From assembly GCA_015499995.1 (NCBI GenBank), contig JADNRV010000614.1, forward strand, positions 1 through 21,991: a stretch of 21,991 bases of DNA. The letters run 5' to 3'. Below are positions 17,657-21,991 of this stretch, piece by piece. The translations under genes and the position numbers were made by a program. A model generated the notes under the pieces. It did no database searches. It worked only from the letters and a program-made list of their open reading frames with translations, and was not told the origin of the DNA. Each line of letters opens with the position of its first letter. The first letter of the stretch is position 1. This DNA is from Flammula alnicola (Eukaryota; Basidiomycota; Agaricomycetes; Agaricales; Strophariaceae).

Positions 17657-18886
17657 GAATGATAGTGTTCAGGTAGGACGTCGGTGTATCCCCCTACTGA
17701 TAAAAAGTATTTTTCTGCCCAAGGCCTTGTCGTCGCGGTAACGGCGAGGATGATCCCATGAGTTCCCGGAAATTTGCACAGCCACGAAATAAAATTTGGT
17801 TCGCCGCTCTTCGCATCCTAACCATTCATGCGGTCCGAGTTGGACAGTCCAAATTGACCTCTCTCAGGTCGTGAGTGCTCGGGTGTCGATGCGGCGCCAT
17901 GCATTATAGGAATTCGCAGGCAAGAGTTGGTTGGGACTTGGGAGTAGGGTTCCGTGAGAAATGCCCGAATTCGTAACATATGCTAATAATTCATGTTATT
18001 AACATGTTACAGGGTGTTGCATAATATCGTTCAGTTCACGATTTGCTGAAAGTTGTTTGTACACCGTTGCCACCTATCCAATACAGCAACTTTGATGATT
18101 GTGTCACAAATGGGTCACATCATTGATTTGAACGTCAGAACCGCTTCAAGACCACTTATCATCAACTCTCACTTCCTTCATCGTCCCCATGTCCTCCCCT
18201 TACACTCGTCATATCTGCTCTCCTCTACAGATTATCCACATATCCTATGGCTCTGGCTCCGCAGCATGCAGGCTCAGAGTATCATAAGAATGGACTTTGA
18301 ATGGCCTATACAATATCGGGGACTTGAAACTCACCGTCGCAATATCGTTGCGACCGTTCCTTGATTTTATCACTTTTTCAACGGATTTTGTAGGTCTTTT
18401 TCTCCGCAAAACACAGAATAGTCTGACCCTCAATAGCGCTCAGAGACAATATGGAAATTTCAAGGTGCTTGCTCAATATCGCTCGTGCTTCGCCAAAGTT
18501 CTCCCTGAATGGGAGCTATTCACAACCTGCCGATGTTCGCTATCTCTGCGTTTGGGGTGTTTTGCGGAGTTGCCTCTGAAGGACTGCAGAATTTGTGGGG
18601 AAGGCATAGAAACATATAAAGGTAAGCTCGTCTCGATAATTTTATCCTCACCAAGATGACAACTCACAATTTTCGCGTTCACCCATCTGTTCCCAGGTCT
18701 CCACCTGGAGCTCGTCATGCTTCACTTTGACCTGAGGGTACAAGCTCGACTCCGAGGACCGATTTGCAACAAGTTCTGGCGCGTCGCCGTCCTTCAGACT
18801 ATTGGCTCAATTCCCCTGCTTGGATTGGTAAGGATTTGTCTCGTCTTATATTACTTTCCTAATTTGCTGATGTTTTCTTTATGCAG
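17657..18886. other. Divergent intergenic region and unresolved 5' part of the next gene
   Basis: 17657-17900 is the copy C promoter side, with the shared 16-mer at 17769-17784. At 17985-18012 a cluster of ATGTTA/TAACAT words forms small palindromes. 18050-18827 probably contains upstream exons of the plus-strand gene. GTAAGC at 18627 and TTCCCAG at 18697 look like one intron, and 18731-18827 is open in the frame that joins to the exon at 18887 through a 59-nt GTAAGG...TGCAG intron. However, an in-frame TGA at 18728-18730 and the lack of an ATG mean I could not fix the start. Confidence 0.4.
17769..17784 (-). promoter_or_regulatory. 16-bp motif shared upstream of copies C and B
   Basis: Identical to the motif at 14900-14915, and 113 bp upstream of the copy C start codon. 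Confidence 0.5.
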
Positions 18887-20591
18887 ATGGCGCCTCTGAC
18901 CCGCCGATCTTCTTCTATACCAATGAAGAGATTCTTGCAACTCTTCAAGAGTTTCGGCCTGATCACCCAATGCTGCAGCGCACTGCGGTCTCTGTATCCA
19001 CTCCAGAGCCATCTTCCTCGGCATCTCCTGCACCTTCAAGCCCTCTTCCGAGTACTGTTTCTTCATCGAGCTCTGAGCCATCACCAACACCTGCTCCTTC
19101 GTCAGCTGACGGCTCAGATGTGGCTGCTCAACCAGGTATATTTTATTTATTGTTCTGATTGTCGTTGACTTATTCAAATCTCTAGCTGTTCCCCCTGCGC
19201 CTCTCGCAGGAGCGGGACACATGGTTGCCGTAACCATGGTCTACTCAATGGCAGAACCAGGTAAAGGTTCAAGAGCATTGAGGCCTGTCATCAAGAAGCA
19301 CCGGAATGCGAAGTTCGATTATATCAAGATTTTGGAGCTCGATCGCCCGGCGTTTATCTGCGCGTGGCTTCGTGTTCATGACCTCTCTGATCAATACAGT
19401 CCTGGAACTCACTCAGGCCCTCCCTTCAAGCTCTGGTGGTCGGGATCTGCGTACGTACTTTGCCCTTATTCTTTGATATTATGCTTACTGTTTCTTCTAG
19501 TGGTGGAAAGTCGGGTGCCATCACGATCGATTCCAATCGTGACTACGATGTTGCCATCAACGCATTGTCCAAGAAGAGCAAATACTCATGTCAAGTTGGG
19601 GTCGAGTTTGACACAGATATGATGGAAGGCTTTCGCATCAGGAAGCGGGTAAGTTTGTATCCTTTCTCACCTGCATGTCAATCTCTTATTGTCAATCATA
19701 GTCCTTGCCGCTGACAGAAGGAAAGGACGTTGAGGTTGAATTACTCTATGGAACAAAGGTAATCATGTCGCTTTTTCTGTTGAAATTTCCTCTGATATTT
19801 TTGCAGGTGCCGCGTGTTGAAGGTTATAGTGCAGCGGAGCAAATGCATGGAGAAATCATTATGCAACTTAAGCAGAAGTGGGTTTGCGAGAAGCACCAAG
19901 GCGAGCATGGTGAACCTGGGGCCTGTTACATTGATAGCGCGGGTAATCACCTGGGCTTGAACAACTGCAAGCTCAAGATATGGGCCACTGCTATTGTGAG
20001 TCACCATGCCCTAACTTTTGTTATCTTTGGTACTTATTCCCATCTGTTTACTAGGCAGCAGCTGATGCGACAAGGCATGAACCGCCCAACACTGTCGAGT
20101 TCGATGGTATTCGTGATGGACGTCTTTCATCCTCTGTCAAATCTCGTGGCCGCAGTGGTCCCCGTCGCTCTTTTACTCCACCACCGTCAACAGCTGATCC
20201 TGCAACGCTACTGGTCACAGCCATGATTCCTTTCCTTACCGGGCTCGCATCTGGCAGTGCCTCTGCTGCTTCCGCCTCTGCTGCTGCCTCTAATATGCCA
20301 GCAACTCCTGTCCGTCCCAAATATTCTGCGACTCCTTTCTCTCCTATGCCCACACCAACCTCGGAACTCCATGCTTGCCTGGCTGACTTTGCCAGGATCA
20401 AGAAGATCGACATTACTGGATCTGAATCAGCCCTCTCCGCACTCGATCTCACCCCAGACATTATTCCTGGTGTCCCAGTTCCCCGCCTCTGTGATATTAT
20501 CCCTGCAGTCGAGGGCCAGATCTACAAGTTTCAGTCATTCTGCAAAGAATGGACCGAGCGCCTTGAGGAGAAGAAGCGTCGGCTTTTGTGA
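18887..20591 (+). CDS. Multi-exon gene of an uncharacterised Agaricomycete family (5' end missing)
   Basis: Exons are 18887-19135, 19186-19450, 19501-19648, 19702-19758, 19807-19995 and 20055-20591 (TGA). All join in phase through 48-59-nt GT-AG introns and give about 481 residues. Order: a segment with DPPIFFYTNEEILATLQEF; a Ser/Pro-rich linker (about residues 35-95); a conserved globular part with RNAKFDYIKILELDRPAFI, CAWLRVHDLSDQYSPG, GPPFKLWWSGSAGGKSG, CQVGVEFDTDMMEGFRIRKR, VPRVEGYSAAEQMHGEII and GNHLGLNNCKLKIWATAI; a basic linker (SRGRSGPRRSF); an Ala/Ser-rich stretch; and a helical C-terminus (ELHACLADFARIKKIDITGS, then SFCKEWTERLEEKKRRLL) that could be a SAM-like helical domain. I recognise no named domain or activity. 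It has no signal peptide or membrane segment in the visible part, so a nuclear or cytosolic role is likely. The intact splice structure suggests a functional gene. Its upstream exons (before 18887) are not settled. Confidence 0.7.
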
Positions 20592-20648
20592 CTAGTCACT
20601 TTCCCATTGTTGGTATGGTCTTCGTAACTGTTTTCTAATTGTGTCTTT

Positions 20649-20804
20649 TGCCCTTTCGGCTAGTCCTGTCATTACTCTCATGCCCGTGTCGTTACCAGCC
20701 TCTCTGTCGTTACTCATTGTGTCTATGCCTTTCGGGCAATCCTGTCATTTCTCTTGGTGTTGTTAGCAAACTCGTATGCCCTTCAGGCAAATCCTGTCAT
20801 TACT
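20649..20804. repeat. Three spaced copies of a TGCC..GGCA-TCCTGTCATT repeat
   Basis: Copies at 20649-20678, 20726-20753 and 20777-20804 share TGCCYTTCGGGCAA-like sequence followed by TCCTGTCATT. Each begins with a small inverted repeat (TGCC...GGCA, weaker in the first copy). They lie in the 3' flank of the 18887-20591 gene and before the transposase pseudogene. Confidence 0.7.
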
Positions 20805-20831
20805 GAATAACATGTTGCCATCACTATCTAC

Positions 20832-21911
20832 TCAGTCATATCCACAGTTTGTAATCCATCCCTCAGCATCACTGCTGCTGATATTGAGGGCCGCCTGCTG
20901 GATCAACCATGGCCGTACTTCAGGACGAATGGCTTCTGCTTCATGCCGTCGCAACCATGCTTTTATTGAGGAAAATGCTTGTTCAATAGGGTTGAAGTCG
21001 GGTGAATACGGAGGTAGATAAATCAATCGTGCACCTTCAAAACTTTGACAATCAGATTAACGCAACAGATGGTGTGATCAAAACTATACCGCATTCATCA
21101 ACTATAATCTTTCTGATATCTTCGTCGTGATGAATAGCACAGTTGTCGAGAATAACAACACTTCGTGGTCCAGGATATGGTGTGAGTTTGGGGGCCTACA
21201 CAACGTCAGTACAAGAACGCATTGAATGATGAGAAATACGACAGACGAGATCATGAAGAAATGAAATGAACTTCTCCTTGTTAATGGAACCCTCAAATAT
21301 GTCAAGAGCTATTATTCCATCACATGTAAGTGCAGGAAGTATCGAATAACGCTGTCCACGGATGAAGGCAGCCCGTCGCACACATGCACGACCCATACCA
21401 GCCCAACCTGCGTCTCTCTGGTTCGTCTGATTGTCTACGCTCACTTCGTCTGATTGTCTACGCTCGCTTCGTCCAACCAAATGATGAATTCTTTCGGAAT
21501 GTCACCATTGACTCCTTGCCACGTTGATCTGAGGAGCTCATTCCTCTCCAATGCTGATTTTGCGACTCTTTTATAAGAAAGAGCTATCCTTCGAAGTGAT
21601 CGGGAGATGGTCGAAATATGGACTTCCATATCGTGAACTTCAAGTAATTTCTCTTGAATTTCATCGAGATACAGTGTAGGATTTGCATCCAAGAGGGATG
21701 ATATATAATTTAGCATTGTCATGTCAAGGATGCGAGGGCGGCCAGAGCGGCGTGCATGGGGGTTGGTGACTTGGCCATACTCGCGGTAGAGTGCGAGGAT
21801 CTTGTAGACAGCTCTCTCTGTGCAGCCAGCAAGCTCGGCGATCTCTCGAGCATCCTTTTGCTGCTCAAAATGCCAGACAACTATGCATTCGCGCAGCTCT
21901 TCTGAGATCAT
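20832..21911 (-). pseudogene. Tc1/mariner (DDE_3-type) transposase, broken by a 23-bp duplication
   Basis: The ATG is at 21911. The N-terminal helix-turn-helix region (DAREIAELAGCTERAVYKIL, then ARRSGRPRILD) precedes a second DNA-binding helix set (HISTISRSLRRIALSYKRV). The catalytic part has the first Asp in EFIIWLDEASVDN and the second Asp in SVVILDNCAIHHDEDI. It ends with IYLPPYSPDFNPIEQAFSSI, the typical end of the DDE domain. Exons are 21247-21911, 21090-21195 and 20832-21034; introns are 51 nt (21196-21246, with CTGAC near the acceptor) and 55 nt (21035-21089). A 23-bp tandem duplication (21428-21473), right after the first catalytic Asp, shifts the frame. Without it the exons sum to exactly 317 codons. 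So the only visible lesion is that duplication. The left terminal repeat was not identified and the right one lies beyond the window. Confidence 0.85.
21428..21473. repeat. 23-bp tandem duplication in the transposase
   Basis: Units 21428-21450 and 21451-21473 (TGATTGTCTACGCTCRCTTC plus GTC) differ at a single base. The second unit shifts the transposase frame. The near identity of the units points to a recent event. Confidence 0.9.
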
Positions 21912-21991
21912 TGGTGTAGCAGGTTATCGAGAGAACGTCAAATCCATCAGTATCTCACGATCGTGGAAGCGACAGGCGTGACAACCTTTTT
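21912..21991. other. Transposase 5' flank up to the window end
   Basis: No ORF. This is the upstream side of the minus-strand transposase. Any terminal inverted repeat and TA target site should lie here or just beyond the window. I see CACGATCGTG (21957-21966), a 10-bp palindrome. Confidence 0.4.

Noticed and set aside
1..21991. CRISPR array, bacterial operon, plasmid origin or prophage
   Set aside because: There are no regularly spaced identical repeats, and introns and fungal families are present throughout.

Overview
The window looks like genomic DNA from a filamentous Agaricomycete (mushroom-forming basidiomycete). The evidence is many short GT-AG introns (about 49-79 nt, several with a CTGAC-like branch site), fungal lineage-specific gene families, and a mixture of fungal transposons (a gypsy-like LTR fragment, a hAT-type MITE and a Tc1/mariner transposase). 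No bacterial operon, rRNA, convincing tRNA or CRISPR array was seen.

Layout. 1-600 is intergenic. 651-3464 (+) is a decayed SET-domain gene of the Set3/MLL5 type with a 1-nt deletion, an in-frame stop and a frame-breaking 25-bp tandem duplication. 4003-6373 is mostly a CTAG-rich retroelement remnant on the minus strand: gag-like ORF, tRNA primer-binding site, and a long LTR with a TATA box and a polyadenylation signal. 6451-7701 (+) is the 3' end of a gene with a very acidic tail. A 422-bp hAT-type MITE with perfect 8-bp target duplications splits it, and a 1-nt frameshift lies beyond.

8005-17656 (-) is a dispersed array of three copies of one multi-membrane-segment fungal family. Copy A (8005-9006) is truncated at both ends. 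Copy B (12885-14775) has a 142-bp internal duplication whose frame can be rescued by a candidate 49-nt intron. Copy C (15927-17656) is intact, with four exons and 514 aa. The copies share a nearly invariant core of about 70 residues, and B and C share an identical 16-bp upstream motif. Between A and B lie a minisatellite, a broken small gene with a stop at codon 3, a 136-bp-period direct repeat, one exon-like ORF and long stretches with no recognisable gene.

18887-20591 (+) is a six-exon gene of unknown function whose 5' end I could not resolve. 20832-21911 (-) is a Tc1/mariner DDE transposase with two introns, broken by a 23-bp tandem duplication next to its first catalytic Asp. The window ends before its right terminal repeat.

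Overall this is accessory, transposon-rich fungal DNA dominated by broken genes; the main candidates for working genes are copy C, possibly copy B, and the 18887-20591 gene. No pathway links them. The most useful observations are the three-copy membrane family with its changing exon structure, the CTAG-rich element, the MITE insertion with intact target duplications, and the recurrence of short frame-breaking tandem duplications.
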